NCBI RefSeq assembly: GCF_025398195.1
Contig: NZ_JAODNV010000008.1
Location: 124,001 to 188,000, forward strand
Origin: Chelativorans petroleitrophicus
Lineage (GTDB): Bacteria > Pseudomonadota > Alphaproteobacteria > Rhizobiales > Rhizobiaceae
DNA: 64,000 bases
Direction: 5' to 3'
Shown: positions 16,644 through 25,630 of the stretch, piece by piece
How the letters are laid out: the number at the start of each line of letters is the position of its first letter
Numbering within the stretch: position 1 is the first letter of the stretch
Program-made: the position numbers and the translations under genes
Notes under the pieces: generated by a model
What the model saw: only the letters and a program-made list of their open reading frames with translations
Told to the model about the DNA's origin: nothing
The model's database searches: none

Positions 16644-17480
16644 ATGAAACTTTTCACCCTTTCGGCCCTTGCGGCGGGACTGCTGGGCGCCGTGACCGCC
16701 GCCGCGAGCGCCGACGTCCTGTCGGACGTCAAGAGCCGGGGCAAACTCGTATGTGGCGTCCTCAACGTCAACGAGCCCTTCGCCTATCAGGACGTAAACA
16801 CGCGCGAGCTGGTCGGCTACGAAATCGATCTGTGCCACCTTCTGGCCGACCATCTGGGCGTCGAGGGTGAGACCAAGGTCGTCACCTCCCAATCGCGCAT
16901 CCCGGAGCTCACCCAGGGGCGGGTTGACGTTCTGATCTCGCTCTTGAGCTACACCGAAGAGCGTGCGCAGCAGGTCGATTTCTCCAACAATTATCTGCAG
17001 TCCTCCTGGCGCTGCATGGTGCTGAAGGACTCGCCCTACCAGCATCTCGACGAGCTTGCGGACAAGCGCGTCGCCATCCTGAAGGGCAGCGTGCTTGAAG
17101 AGAATTTCCGTGAGCTTTATCCCGATGCCACGATCCTGTCGCTCGACGACACCTCGGCTTCGCTGCTGGCCGTCCTGCAGGGCAAGGTGGAGGCCACCTG
17201 CAACAATCAGGTGACGGTGCGGCTCGTGGCACTGCGCGGCGGCGGCGGAGACACTACGCGCCTTCTTCCCGAACCCGTGATGACGGCCACGACCGGCATG
17301 GCGGTCAAGAAGGGCGAGACGGCGCTTCGCGACGAGATCAACGCCTTCCTCGAGGAGATCGAGACCAACGGCAAGGGCGACGAGCTCTTCGACAGGTGGC
17401 TTGGCAGCGGCACCGGCCTGAACCTCGAAAGGGACTACAAGTTCGGCGAGCCGAACCGGCCGCAAGCTCTCGCCCGCTGA
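16644..17480 (+). CDS. Polar amino acid-type ABC transporter, substrate-binding protein
   Basis: Periplasmic binding protein of family 3 (278 residues). The signal peptide (MKLFTLSALAAGLLGAVTAAASA) is followed by the mature start DVLSDVKSRGKLVCGVLNVNEPFAY and the family signature ELVGYEIDLCHLLADHLG. The ATG at 16644 has GAGGAGGAG upstream. It is the first gene of a four-gene operon with two permeases and an ATPase. The ligand may be an amino acid, but many family members in catabolic clusters bind other small carboxylates, and site d ties it to the catabolic regulon. Confidence 0.93.
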   Translation: MKLFTLSALAAGLLGAVTAAASADVLSDVKSRGKLVCGVLNVNEPFAYQDVNTRELVGYEIDLCHLLADHLGVEGETKVVTSQSRIPELTQGRVDVLISLLSYTEERAQQVDFSNNYLQSSWRCMVLKDSPYQHLDELADKRVAILKGSVLEENFRELYPDATILSLDDTSASLLAVLQGKVEATCNNQVTVRLVALRGGGGDTTRLLPEPVMTATTGMAVKKGETALRDEINAFLEEIETNGKGDELFDRWLGSGTGLNLERDYKFGEPNRPQALAR

Positions 17481-17513
17481 CGCAACTCCAACCGGTCATG
17501 GCGAGCACCGCCC

Positions 17514-18209
17514 ATGGGATATGATCTCGACTTCAGCGTGGTCCTGAGCGGGCGCTATCTCGAGATGCTGCTCAGCGGGCTCGCCACGACCATGCTTCTG
17601 TTCGTCTCGGGCTGGTTTCTCGGCCTTGCCATCGCGCTTGTTCTCACGCTTATCCGCGCTACACCCTTCAAGCCTCTACAGTGGCTGGTGGCGGCCTATG
17701 TCGAATACCACCGCAACGTGCCGCTGCTCGTGCAGCTCTTCGTCTGGTATTTCGGCATGCCGCAGCTTCTGCCGCTGTCGGTGAACCGGTTCCTGAACCA
17801 GCACAATGCCGAACTCGGCTTCGCGGTCATTGCGGTGAGCTGCTTCATGGCCGCCTACATGTCGGAGGACTTCCGCTCCGGGCTCAGGGCCGTGCCGAAG
17901 GCGCAGCGCGAAGCTGCCCGCGCCATGGGCTTCAGCTTCCTGCAGACGATGCGCTGGATCCTCATTCCCCAGGCCTGGAGGATCGCCCTGCCGGCGCTCG
18001 TCAACCAGACGCTCCACATGTTCAAAGGAACGAGCCTGGCCGGCATCATCGGTGTGGTGGAGCTGACGGACGTCGCGCGCCAGATCGAAGACAACACCTT
18101 CCGCGTGTTCGAGGCGTTTGGCGTCGTCACCGCGATCTATCTCATCTGCACCCTGACCCTGATGCTCGGCGGGGCGGCCCTGTCGCGACGCTTCCAGCTA
18201 AGGACCTGA
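17514..18209 (+). CDS. Polar amino acid-type ABC transporter, permease (1)
   Basis: Inner-membrane permease of the HisMQ/GltJ family, 231 residues with about five TM segments. The cytoplasmic EAA loop is visible as EAARAMGFSFLQTMRWILIPQAWRIALP. It begins 33 bases after the binding protein. The FGMPQLLPL region is typical of GltJ-like members. Confidence 0.93.
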   Translation: MGYDLDFSVVLSGRYLEMLLSGLATTMLLFVSGWFLGLAIALVLTLIRATPFKPLQWLVAAYVEYHRNVPLLVQLFVWYFGMPQLLPLSVNRFLNQHNAELGFAVIAVSCFMAAYMSEDFRSGLRAVPKAQREAARAMGFSFLQTMRWILIPQAWRIALPALVNQTLHMFKGTSLAGIIGVVELTDVARQIEDNTFRVFEAFGVVTAIYLICTLTLMLGGAALSRRFQLRT

Positions 18210-18213
18210 TCCG

Positions 18214-18942
18214 GTGATCGAAATCCTGCAACAGCACTGGCTCTTCCTGCTGGTCGGGGACTATCCCAAGGGCCCGCTTGGCGGGCTGGCGATGACACTG
18301 CTCATCACAATCACCAGCATGGTGCTGGCCTTCCCCTGCGCTGTGCTGGTGGCGCTCTGCCGCACGAGCGGAATCCGCCTTTTTGTGTGGCCCTCCACCG
18401 CCTTCGTCTATCTCATCCGCGGAACTCCGCTTCTCATGCTGGTCTTCTGGATCTTCTTCGCAGGGCCGGTCATCCTCGGCTTCACGCTCAGCGCGTTCGC
18501 CACCATCGTGATCGCGATCGTCAGCTTCCAGACGGCCTATCTTTCTGAGGTCATTCGCGGCGGCATAGAGGGCCTGCCGAAGGGCCAAACGGAGGCGGCG
18601 CGGGCGCTCGGCCTCGGCTATTTCGTCACGACCTGGAAGGTGATCCTGCCGCAGGCGCTCTACAACGTCATTCCCGGGATTCTGAACAACCTGACGGCGA
18701 TCTTCAAGGAAAGCTCGCTTGCCTATGTGATCTCGCTTCACGAGCTCACCTTCGCCGCGCTGCAGGTGATGAATTTCGAGATGAGGCGGCCTTTCCAGGT
18801 GCTCGTCCTTCTGGCGGCCATCTATTTCTGCTGCTGCTTTGCCCTGTCGCAGACCGCCTCCTGGCTGGAAGTGCGGGTGGCGCGAAAGCGGGAACGCGAC
18901 AGCGGCCTCATCCAACCGAACGCGCAACTCGCACAGGCATGA
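18214..18942 (+). CDS. Polar amino acid-type ABC transporter, permease (2)
   Basis: Second HisMQ/GltK-type permease, 242 residues. It starts with GTG four bases after the previous stop, so translational coupling is likely. The IRGTPLLMLVFWIFF segment and the EAA loop TEAARALGLGYFVTTWKVILPQAL mark the family. It forms a heterodimer with the first permease. Confidence 0.93.
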   Translation: MIEILQQHWLFLLVGDYPKGPLGGLAMTLLITITSMVLAFPCAVLVALCRTSGIRLFVWPSTAFVYLIRGTPLLMLVFWIFFAGPVILGFTLSAFATIVIAIVSFQTAYLSEVIRGGIEGLPKGQTEAARALGLGYFVTTWKVILPQALYNVIPGILNNLTAIFKESSLAYVISLHELTFAALQVMNFEMRRPFQVLVLLAAIYFCCCFALSQTASWLEVRVARKRERDSGLIQPNAQLAQA

Positions 18943-18949
18943 GGCGGCG

Positions 18950-19678
18950 GTGATCGTCTTCGAGAAGGTCAGCAAGCGCTATCGGTCGTTCCAGGCCCTC
19001 ACCGAGGTATCCGGCCACATCCGACGCGGGGAAGTCGTGGTACTCTGCGGGCCATCTGGATCGGGCAAGTCCACACTCGTCAGAACCGTGAACCGGCTGG
19101 AGGAGATCAGCAGCGGGCGGCTTGTGGTGGACGGCGTCGACGTGAGCGACAGGCGCGTCAACATCAACGAATTCAGGCGCGGGATCGGCTTCGTCGCGCA
19201 GCAGTTCAACCTTTTCCCTCACCTGACGGCGCTGCAGAACGTCTCGATCGGGCTCTACCGCCTTCTCAAAATGCCTCTTCGCGAGGCGGAAGCGCTTGCG
19301 ATGGAACATCTGAGCCGCGTCGGCCTTGCCGCGAGGGCGCACCGGTATCCGGCCGATCTTTCCGGCGGCGAGAAGCAACGCGTTGCCATTGTACGGGCGC
19401 TCGCCATGAACCCGAAGATCATGCTGCTCGACGAGCCCACCAGCGCGCTCGATCCAGAGATGGTGGGCGAGGTGCTCAACCTTCTGCGCACCCTGGCCAA
19501 GGGCAACCTCACTATTCTGTGCGTGACGCACGAACTGGGCTTCGCACGCGAGGTAGGAGACACGGTGTGGTTTATGGACGGCGGACGTCTGCTGGAAGTC
19601 GCCCCACCCGACCGGTTCTTCTCATCGCCCCAGCACCCGCGCGCCCGCGAATTCGTCGCCGCTCTGGATCACGGCTAA
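18950..19678 (+). CDS. Polar amino acid-type ABC transporter, ATP-binding protein
   Basis: GlnQ/HisP-type ATPase, 242 residues. Walker A is GPSGSGKST, the Q-loop is in VAQQFNLFPHLT, the signature is LSGGEKQR, Walker B is IMLLDEPTSALD and the switch His is in VTHELGFA. The start is GTG at 18950 (VIVFEKVSKRY), seven bases after the permease stop; longer readings overlap the permease. It completes the transporter encoded from 16644. Confidence 0.93.
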   Translation: MIVFEKVSKRYRSFQALTEVSGHIRRGEVVVLCGPSGSGKSTLVRTVNRLEEISSGRLVVDGVDVSDRRVNINEFRRGIGFVAQQFNLFPHLTALQNVSIGLYRLLKMPLREAEALAMEHLSRVGLAARAHRYPADLSGGEKQRVAIVRALAMNPKIMLLDEPTSALDPEMVGEVLNLLRTLAKGNLTILCVTHELGFAREVGDTVWFMDGGRLLEVAPPDRFFSSPQHPRAREFVAALDHG

Positions 19679-19784
19679 CAGAGATGGGCGGGCGGGCATC
19701 CCCTCTGACTCCCGCAGCGGCTGCCCGAGTACAGCGCCGATCCGGGTGGCATAACTTCAACGATACGAAGCTGGAGAATATCCT

Positions 19785-21038
19785 GTGATAAAGTTCCATC
19801 CGCCGCAACCTGCCAAAGACGTGGAGCACGCCGTCGTTTACCGGCGTGAAAACGAGTGCGCCACCCACCCCTTTTCACGTGGCTTTTGGGAAACGGCAGC
19901 CGGACACCTCATCTGCAACTTCTCCGTCGCGACGGTGGATTATTCCGGCGACCCGAACAATCTCGCCCATCACAGGCTGATTCACAATCCCGGCGGCAGA
20001 AGGGGCGTGACCGTCCGCTCGGAGGACCGCGGCAGGACCTGGTACGTGTTCAACGAGGACAAGAACCGCCCGGGCATGGACGTCAAGGCGCCGGAGCCAG
20101 GCGTGGACGGCAAGCCGGGTAGCCTTTCGGAGATCGGCCCGATCAACTTCCTGAACAAGGACGTTCTCGTCTCCAATTTCTACTACCAGTACATGCAGGA
20201 AGACCCCCAGATCAGGGACTTCGTGCGCACGGTGACCACCGAGTTCGGCCCGCCGGAAAATCAGGTCTTCGTGCGCATATCAAAGGATGGAGGGCTGACA
20301 TGGTCGCGCTCCATCATGCTTCCGCTCAACGGACTCTATTCGCTCAGCGCCGTGGAATCGTCGCTGGTTCGCCCGGACGGCCGGTGCCTCCTATTCCTGA
20401 CCGGGGGCACGAAGAAGGAAGGGGAGCACAACCGCTTTCCGGCCGGCCCGGAGCATGGCGAGCCCAACCGGCCGCTCGTCTATAGGAGCAGCGACGACGG
20501 CACGTCGTTCCACTTCATGTCCTTCATCACGCCGGAAAACGATGGCACCCTCGGCGGACGTCGGCGCATGTATCCGCGCGGCGTCATGCTGCCCAACGGC
20601 CGCATCCTGTGCTTCCTGCGGGTCGAGCGGGACTGGGCCGGCGTCATGTGGACCGAAGTCTTCAAGAGCGACGATGGCGGGCGGACGTGGCAGTTCCTTT
20701 CGCGCGCCACCGATTTCGGCGCGCCCGGCTCGCCCGTGGTGATGAGCGACGGGCGCGTGGTGCTGGTCTATACCTATCGCCTGCCGCCGCGCGGCATGCG
20801 CGCCGTCGTCAGCGAGGATGGCGGCGAGACCTGGGGTCCGGAGATCGTCATCCGCGACGACGCCGGCAGCTGGGACATCGGCTATCCGCGCACCTGGGAA
20901 GTGGAGCCCGGCAAGATCGGCACGATCTACTACTACAACGACAAGGACGATCCAATCCAGGTGAAGCCAGCCCCCGGCTCGCTCTGGGGCGAGGGCGGCG
21001 TGCGCTACATCGCCCGTAGTATCTTTTCCGTCGATTGA
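19785..21038 (+). CDS. BNR/sialidase-like beta-propeller protein (cytoplasmic)
   Basis: A 417-residue protein with four Asp-box (BNR) repeats: SEDRGRTW near 79, SKDGGLTW near 164, SDDGGRTW near 293 and SEDGGETW near 342, spaced as in six-bladed sialidase propellers. It has no signal peptide or TM segment, so it would act in the cytoplasm and is not a typical secreted sialidase. An early HHRLIHNPGGRRG segment and Arg-rich turns could be active-site parts, but I do not see a convincing Arg triad. It starts with GTG after GGAG, 107 bases behind the transporter ATPase on the same strand, so probably co-transcribed. The substrate is unknown. Confidence 0.82.
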   Translation: MIKFHPPQPAKDVEHAVVYRRENECATHPFSRGFWETAAGHLICNFSVATVDYSGDPNNLAHHRLIHNPGGRRGVTVRSEDRGRTWYVFNEDKNRPGMDVKAPEPGVDGKPGSLSEIGPINFLNKDVLVSNFYYQYMQEDPQIRDFVRTVTTEFGPPENQVFVRISKDGGLTWSRSIMLPLNGLYSLSAVESSLVRPDGRCLLFLTGGTKKEGEHNRFPAGPEHGEPNRPLVYRSSDDGTSFHFMSFITPENDGTLGGRRRMYPRGVMLPNGRILCFLRVERDWAGVMWTEVFKSDDGGRTWQFLSRATDFGAPGSPVVMSDGRVVLVYTYRLPPRGMRAVVSEDGGETWGPEIVIRDDAGSWDIGYPRTWEVEPGKIGTIYYYNDKDDPIQVKPAPGSLWGEGGVRYIARSIFSVD

Positions 21039-21106
21039 GGAAAAGAGGTAGGCGACCGGCTCCGGTTGCCTGCCTGGCAGGACGATTCCATGTCGCTGTT
21101 ATCATT

Positions 21107-21147
21107 CCCCCTCACCGTGTCGCGCTTACCGCGAGACGGTGAGGGGG
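21107..21147. terminator. REP-like hairpin (copy 2), bidirectional terminator candidate
   Basis: Arms 21107-21124 and 21130-21147 pair over 18 bases with one mismatch around loop CTTAC. The element opens with the same words as the repeat at 5087 (ATTCCCCCTCACCGT versus AATTCCCCCTCACCGT). It lies between two convergent genes. Confidence 0.6.
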
Positions 21148-21194
21148 ACTCGCCGCAGGCGATTGCCCTACTGTCAGGGCGGGATATCGCCGTC

Positions 21195-22142
21195 TCAATA
21201 ACCTCTTTCGAGGTCCACCACGTTCCTAAGCGGCTGCCCTGAAAGATAGCGCTTGAAATTTTCCGCGAAGAGCGATGCCACCCGCTCGGCATACCCCTCG
21301 GTCATACCGGAAATGTGCGGAGTGATGATCACGTTCGGCATGGTCCAGAGCGGATTGGACGGGTCCGGCGGCTCCTTTTCCAGAACGTCGAGCCCTGCAC
21401 CTGCAATCAGCCCTTCCTGCAGAGCGGCGATGAGGGCCGCTTCATCTACGAGACCGCCGCGGGATATGTTGAGCAGGAACGCTGTCCGCTTCATGGTGCG
21501 GAACTGCTTTTCGCCGAACATATGCCGCGTCTCTGGCGTTTCCGGAGCCGTGATGCAGACGAAATCGCACTCCGGCAAAACCTCGTCCAGCCGCTCGTAG
21601 CGATACATCCGCAGGAAACCGGGAGGACAGTCGAGCCCGCTGCGCCGCACGCCGAGCACGTTCATGCCGAATTCATGGGCGCGGCGGCCGATCTCCGCTC
21701 CGATGGAACCGGGCCCGATCACGCCCAGCGTCTTGCCCGCAAGGGGGCTCTTGGGGTCGCGCCGCCAGCGCCGCTCGGCCTGGTCGCGCAGCAGCCCCGG
21801 GAAATCCCATTGCAGCATGACCATCACGGCAAGCGCGTAGTCAGCCATCAGCCCCGCGTGGATGCCGCGGGCATTGGTGACCACGACATTCCCAATGCGG
21901 TCGCGCGCGGGCAAGAGACCGTCAACACCCGCGCTGCAAAGCTGAATCCAGCGCAGCCGCTCCGGCGTCCGCTCCACGCCTTCAGGCGGCAGCTCCGTGC
22001 ACAGGAGTATTTCGGCTTCCGGCAGATGCCTCCGCAACGAGGAGAGGTCGCCTGCCACTTGCAGCTCAAGGCCCGGAACCGCCGCCCTGAGCGGTCCGGT
22101 AAATTCCTCCACCCGGGGATGGAATAGGAGAACCGGCGGCAT
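21195..22142 (-). CDS. D-2-hydroxyacid dehydrogenase (NAD-dependent)
   Basis: Reduces a 2-keto acid or oxidises the D-2-hydroxy acid. The protein is 315 residues, of the glyoxylate/hydroxypyruvate reductase-like subgroup. It has the Rossmann motif GPGSIG (143-148), the catalytic Arg228 in NISRGGLVDE, Glu257 in VLEKEPPDPSNPLW and His276 in ITPHISG. I chose ATG 22142 because the longer frame to GTG 22193 would start inside the loop of a hairpin. It is the last gene of the minus-strand operon that begins with the TPP enzyme at 28448. It could interconvert the 2-keto and 2-hydroxy forms of the acid that the CoA-transferase and lyase then handle. Confidence 0.92.
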   Translation of the reverse strand: MPPVLLFHPRVEEFTGPLRAAVPGLELQVAGDLSSLRRHLPEAEILLCTELPPEGVERTPERLRWIQLCSAGVDGLLPARDRIGNVVVTNARGIHAGLMADYALAVMVMLQWDFPGLLRDQAERRWRRDPKSPLAGKTLGVIGPGSIGAEIGRRAHEFGMNVLGVRRSGLDCPPGFLRMYRYERLDEVLPECDFVCITAPETPETRHMFGEKQFRTMKRTAFLLNISRGGLVDEAALIAALQEGLIAGAGLDVLEKEPPDPSNPLWTMPNVIITPHISGMTEGYAERVASLFAENFKRYLSGQPLRNVVDLERGY

Positions 22143-22177
22143 CAGACCCCGTCTCTGTAAAGGTACCCCAAGAGGCG

Positions 22178-22206
22178 CCTCGAGGCTCAGCACCTGAGCC
22201 TCGAGG
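22178..22206 (-). terminator. Perfect 13-bp hairpin between the CoA-transferase and dehydrogenase genes
   Basis: CCTCGAGGCTCAG pairs perfectly with CTGAGCCTCGAGG around a 3-base loop, starting eight bases after the CoA-transferase stop. No U-tract follows on the minus strand, so it may be an attenuator or mRNA-processing hairpin. Confidence 0.5.
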
Positions 22207-22213
22207 GCCAGGG

Positions 22214-23512
22214 TCAGATGACCTTGGCCTCCCTCAATGCGGCGATTTCGTCCTTGTCGAGGCCCAGATACTGCGTCAAGACCTCCTCGTTCGACGATCC
22301 GAGGACCGGTGCAGCGACCTTGGGCACATAGGAATCGCTCATCTTCACCGGCCAGCCGGGCATCTTGACCTCTCCGCGGACGGGATGTTCGACGGTGACG
22401 AAGGCCTCGCGCCGGTTGAGTTCCTCGTCCTCGACCAGCTCCTTCGTATCCATTACGGCGCCTGCCGGAACGCCTGCTGCGCCGAGAATGCGCATCACCT
22501 CCAGCTTGTCCCTGTCCTTCGTCCAGTTGGAGATCAGCGCGTCCACCTCGTCCTGATGCTTGAAGCGCATCTCCGGGGAGGAGAAGCGTTCGTCGTCAAG
22601 CAGGTCCTCGCGGCCGATGATGCTCAAAAGGCGCTTCCACTGGTGGTTCGTGGGCGAGCGCGAGGTGTAGATGAAGCAGTAGTCGTTCGGCCCTCCACCC
22701 TTGCAGGGATAGACCCCGCTCGGCGCCGTGGAGCTAAGGAGGCTCTGATTACCGCAACGCGGCGTGGCCTCCCCCGTCATGGCCCAGCGCGCAAAGGCGA
22801 TACGGCTGAAATTGATCATGGCTTCCTGCATCGACACGCTGACGCGCTGGCCCCGCCCGGTGCGAATGCGCTGATAGAGGGCGCTCAGGATGCCGATCGC
22901 GCAGTGCAGGCCCGTGCCGGTGTCGCCGATCGTGGGACCCGGCCGCAACGGGATGCGGCCAGCCTCTCCGGTGGTCGAGATAGCCCCGCCGACCGCCTGA
23001 GCGATCATGTCGAAGGCCGGGAACTCGGCATATTTGCCGTCCTCCGGGAAGCCCTTGATCTGCGCGTAGATGATCCTGGGATTGAGCTTCGAGACAGTCT
23101 CGTAGTCGAAGCCCAGACGCTCGATCACCCCGGGGGCATAGTTCTCTATGAAGACATCCGCATCGCGGATAAGCGAACGCAGGATCTCTTTGCCCCGCTC
23201 GTCCTTCAGGTTGAGCGTCACGCTGCGCTTATTCGCGTTAAGGTAAATGAAGTAGAAGGAGTCGGCGTCCTCCCTGTCGGCGGAGGCGCGCCGTCCCTGC
23301 TCGCCGCTGACGGGCGGCTCGATCTTGATGACGTCGGCGCCGAGCCAGGCGAGCACCTGGGTGCAGGACGTGCCGGCCTCGAACTGCGTGAGGTCCACGA
23401 CGCGAACCCCATGCAGAGCCGGAAGCCGGTCCTCATCGCGGGCCTGACCCGGCCCTTCGCCCATCTCTACCTGGTTCTTGCTGACGTCAGGTGTTCCGTG
23501 GATCTCCACCAT
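22214..23512 (-). CDS. CaiB/BaiF family III CoA-transferase
   Basis: Transfers CoA between carboxylic acids (formyl-CoA:oxalate, carnitine or 2-hydroxyacyl types). It has 432 residues. The domain opens LHGVRVVDLTQFEAGTSCTQVLAWLGADVIKIEPP, followed by NANKRSVTLNLK, then GPTIGDTGTGLHCAIG with the likely catalytic Asp near residue 196. It sits behind tctA in the operon. Its pairing with an oxalyl-CoA decarboxylase-like TPP enzyme resembles the frc/oxc arrangement, but no sequence feature proves oxalate as the substrate. The ~30 residues before the domain are unusually polar, so the start could be internal. Confidence 0.92.
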   Translation of the reverse strand: MVEIHGTPDVSKNQVEMGEGPGQARDEDRLPALHGVRVVDLTQFEAGTSCTQVLAWLGADVIKIEPPVSGEQGRRASADREDADSFYFIYLNANKRSVTLNLKDERGKEILRSLIRDADVFIENYAPGVIERLGFDYETVSKLNPRIIYAQIKGFPEDGKYAEFPAFDMIAQAVGGAISTTGEAGRIPLRPGPTIGDTGTGLHCAIGILSALYQRIRTGRGQRVSVSMQEAMINFSRIAFARWAMTGEATPRCGNQSLLSSTAPSGVYPCKGGGPNDYCFIYTSRSPTNHQWKRLLSIIGREDLLDDERFSSPEMRFKHQDEVDALISNWTKDRDKLEVMRILGAAGVPAGAVMDTKELVEDEELNRREAFVTVEHPVRGEVKMPGWPVKMSDSYVPKVAAPVLGSSNEEVLTQYLGLDKDEIAALREAKVI

Positions 23513-23607
23513 ATCTATCCTTTACCTCCTCTCTCGCCGGCCAGACCGCAGGTCCACCGGCCAGGTTTTGCGTTTGACTGGGCGTCACGCCGCGTTTGTC
23601 CGCTCCT

Positions 23608-25125
23608 TCAACCTCGCACGTCGCCATGCCGCTCATTTGAGAACAGCGCCATGAGCTGGTTCTTGAAGGAAAACACGATGAACAATGCCGTCAGTGCCAG
23701 GAAGGTCGCGCTGAGCGGCCGCTGCAGGAAAATCATGTAGTTTCCGTCTGACAGAAGCAGCGCTCGCCGCAGGTGTTCCTCAAGCAGGGGCGCGAGGATG
23801 ACGCCGAGCACCAGCGACGCCATCGGATAGCCGAACATACCGAAGACATAGCCCACCGCACCGAAAACGATCACGATGATGATGTCATTGACGTTGTTGT
23901 TGACGCTGTAGACCCCGATGCAGACCAGAAGCAGGATCGACGGGTAAAGCACATGCGAGGGAATGGTCAGGATCCGTACCCAGAGGCCGATCAGGGGTAT
24001 GTTCAGGATGAGCAGCATCACATTGCCGATCCACATGCTGGCCACCACGCCCCAGAAGAGATCGGCCTGCTGAACCATGAAGAGCGGACCGGCCTGAATG
24101 CCGTGGATCATCATCGCCGCGATCAGCACGGCCATCACCGCATCGCCCGGGATGCCAATGCCGAGGGTCGGGATGAACGCCGTCTGCACGGAGGCGTTGT
24201 TCGCGGCCTCCGGAGAGGCTACCCCCTCCACCGCGCCATGGGCAAATTTTTCCGGATTCCGTGAAATGCGCTTTTCGAGGCCGTAGGCGATGAAGGTGGC
24301 GAGCGTCGCGCCCATGCCGGGCAGCACGCCGATCACCGCACCCACGAGCGAACCGCGCAACGTCGCCCCTCCGGCTTCACGCACGTCCTGCCGGGTGGGT
24401 ATGAGCGAGCGCAACGCGACGGCGCTGGCGGACACCAGCGATTCGCCGCCCTTGGAATAGGCAGACAGAATCTCCGCGACGCCGAAGAGCCCCATCATCA
24501 TCGCCACCAGGTCGATGCCGTCGGTGAGCATCGGAATGCCGAGCGTGAAGCGCGGGGTTCCGCTCGTCACATCCGTTCCGACAAGCCCGAGAAGGAGCCC
24601 GACAGCCACCATACACAGGCCCTTGAGCGGCGAGCCTACGCCCAGCATCGATGCGCCGACGAGGCAGAACAGGATGAGCCCGAAATAGTCGGCCGACGAA
24701 AACCCGATCGCAAACTTCGCAAGAACCGGCGTGAATCCCATCAGAAACACGATGCCGATCGATCCACCAACGAAGGAGGCGATTGCGGTGATGAAAAGAG
24801 CCGGTCCCGCGCGGCCGCTCTTCGTCATGGGATAGGCCTCGAGGCAGGTGATGGCGGAGGCCGGCGTGCCGGGCAGATTGAGAAGGATGGCCGAGATCGA
24901 GCTGCCATACTGGGTGCCGTAGAAAATGCCGGCCAGCATGATCAGGGCGACCATCGGATCAAGATAGTAGGTGAGCGGCAGGCTCAGGGATATGGCCGCG
25001 AGCGCACCGATGCCGGGCAGCGCACCGACGAAAGTTCCCACCGTGACGCCGATGAAGCAGAACAGAAGCGCCTCCAGGGAGAGAGCGCGCTCGAAACCAT
25101 GTGCGAGATTGACGAGTGCGTCCAC
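23608..25125 (-). CDS. tctA: Tripartite tricarboxylate transporter, large permease TctA
   Basis: Large (505-residue, about 11-12 TM) membrane subunit of a TTT-type secondary transporter for carboxylates. The TctA signature is near the N terminus (GVTVGTFVGALPGIGALAAISLSLPLTYYLDP) and is partly repeated in the middle (GAVIGVLPGMGATLATFIAYGLEK). It follows tctB by three bases. The ligand is set by the TctC protein and is unknown. Confidence 0.95.
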   Translation of the reverse strand: MDALVNLAHGFERALSLEALLFCFIGVTVGTFVGALPGIGALAAISLSLPLTYYLDPMVALIMLAGIFYGTQYGSSISAILLNLPGTPASAITCLEAYPMTKSGRAGPALFITAIASFVGGSIGIVFLMGFTPVLAKFAIGFSSADYFGLILFCLVGASMLGVGSPLKGLCMVAVGLLLGLVGTDVTSGTPRFTLGIPMLTDGIDLVAMMMGLFGVAEILSAYSKGGESLVSASAVALRSLIPTRQDVREAGGATLRGSLVGAVIGVLPGMGATLATFIAYGLEKRISRNPEKFAHGAVEGVASPEAANNASVQTAFIPTLGIGIPGDAVMAVLIAAMMIHGIQAGPLFMVQQADLFWGVVASMWIGNVMLLILNIPLIGLWVRILTIPSHVLYPSILLLVCIGVYSVNNNVNDIIIVIVFGAVGYVFGMFGYPMASLVLGVILAPLLEEHLRRALLLSDGNYMIFLQRPLSATFLALTALFIVFSFKNQLMALFSNERHGDVRG

Positions 25126-25128
25126 GGG

Positions 25129-25566
25129 TTACCACCTGAGCATGCGAAGGGGGAGATTGAAGCCGTACAGGAAAATGACGGCCGCACCGAGCGACACCAG
25201 AACGGCCGTAGCCACCATGGGAACGGGCCGTATCGGCGGCCGCGCCAGCGAGCACAGGATGATGAGCATGATCGAGCTGGGCAGCAGGCCGATACGCTCT
25301 ACCAGCATGGCCCAGACGAAAAGCCCTCCGAAAATGAAGATGGCGACGCGGGGCGACGCATCCGGACGGGGGCTTTCGGAATTCCTGACTTCCAGAAAAG
25401 TCAGAATGCCCAAGAGAACCGTAACGATGCCGAGGACGGTTGGGAAATAGCCCGGTCCCATCTGGCTCAACGTGCCGATTCCATAGGAACTCCCGACATA
25501 GGCCATGACTGCGCCAAAGAGGATGATGGCCCCCGCCGCAGAGCTCTCCCACACGTTCAGCTTCAT
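25129..25566 (-). CDS. tctB: Tripartite tricarboxylate transporter, small permease TctB
   Basis: Small four-TM subunit of the TTT transporter, 145 residues (GAIILFGAVMAYVGSSYGIG as TM1, LLGILTFLEV, VAIFIFGGLFVWAMLVERIG, then a C-terminal pair). It lies between tctC and tctA, as is standard for the family. Confidence 0.92.
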   Translation of the reverse strand: MKLNVWESSAAGAIILFGAVMAYVGSSYGIGTLSQMGPGYFPTVLGIVTVLLGILTFLEVRNSESPRPDASPRVAIFIFGGLFVWAMLVERIGLLPSSIMLIILCSLARPPIRPVPMVATAVLVSLGAAVIFLYGFNLPLRMLRW

Positions 25567-25630
25567 CGCGATCCTCCCGTTTGCACCTGGAGCCCTTGGC
25601 GAGCCCCAGGCGCGTTTGTCTCAAGCCGGG

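Noticed and set aside
19750-19772. A further operator-like word, ACTTCAACGATACGAAG, upstream of the sialidase-like gene
   Set aside because: Only the left half fits; the right half has about three mismatches, so it is too weak to count as a sixth site.
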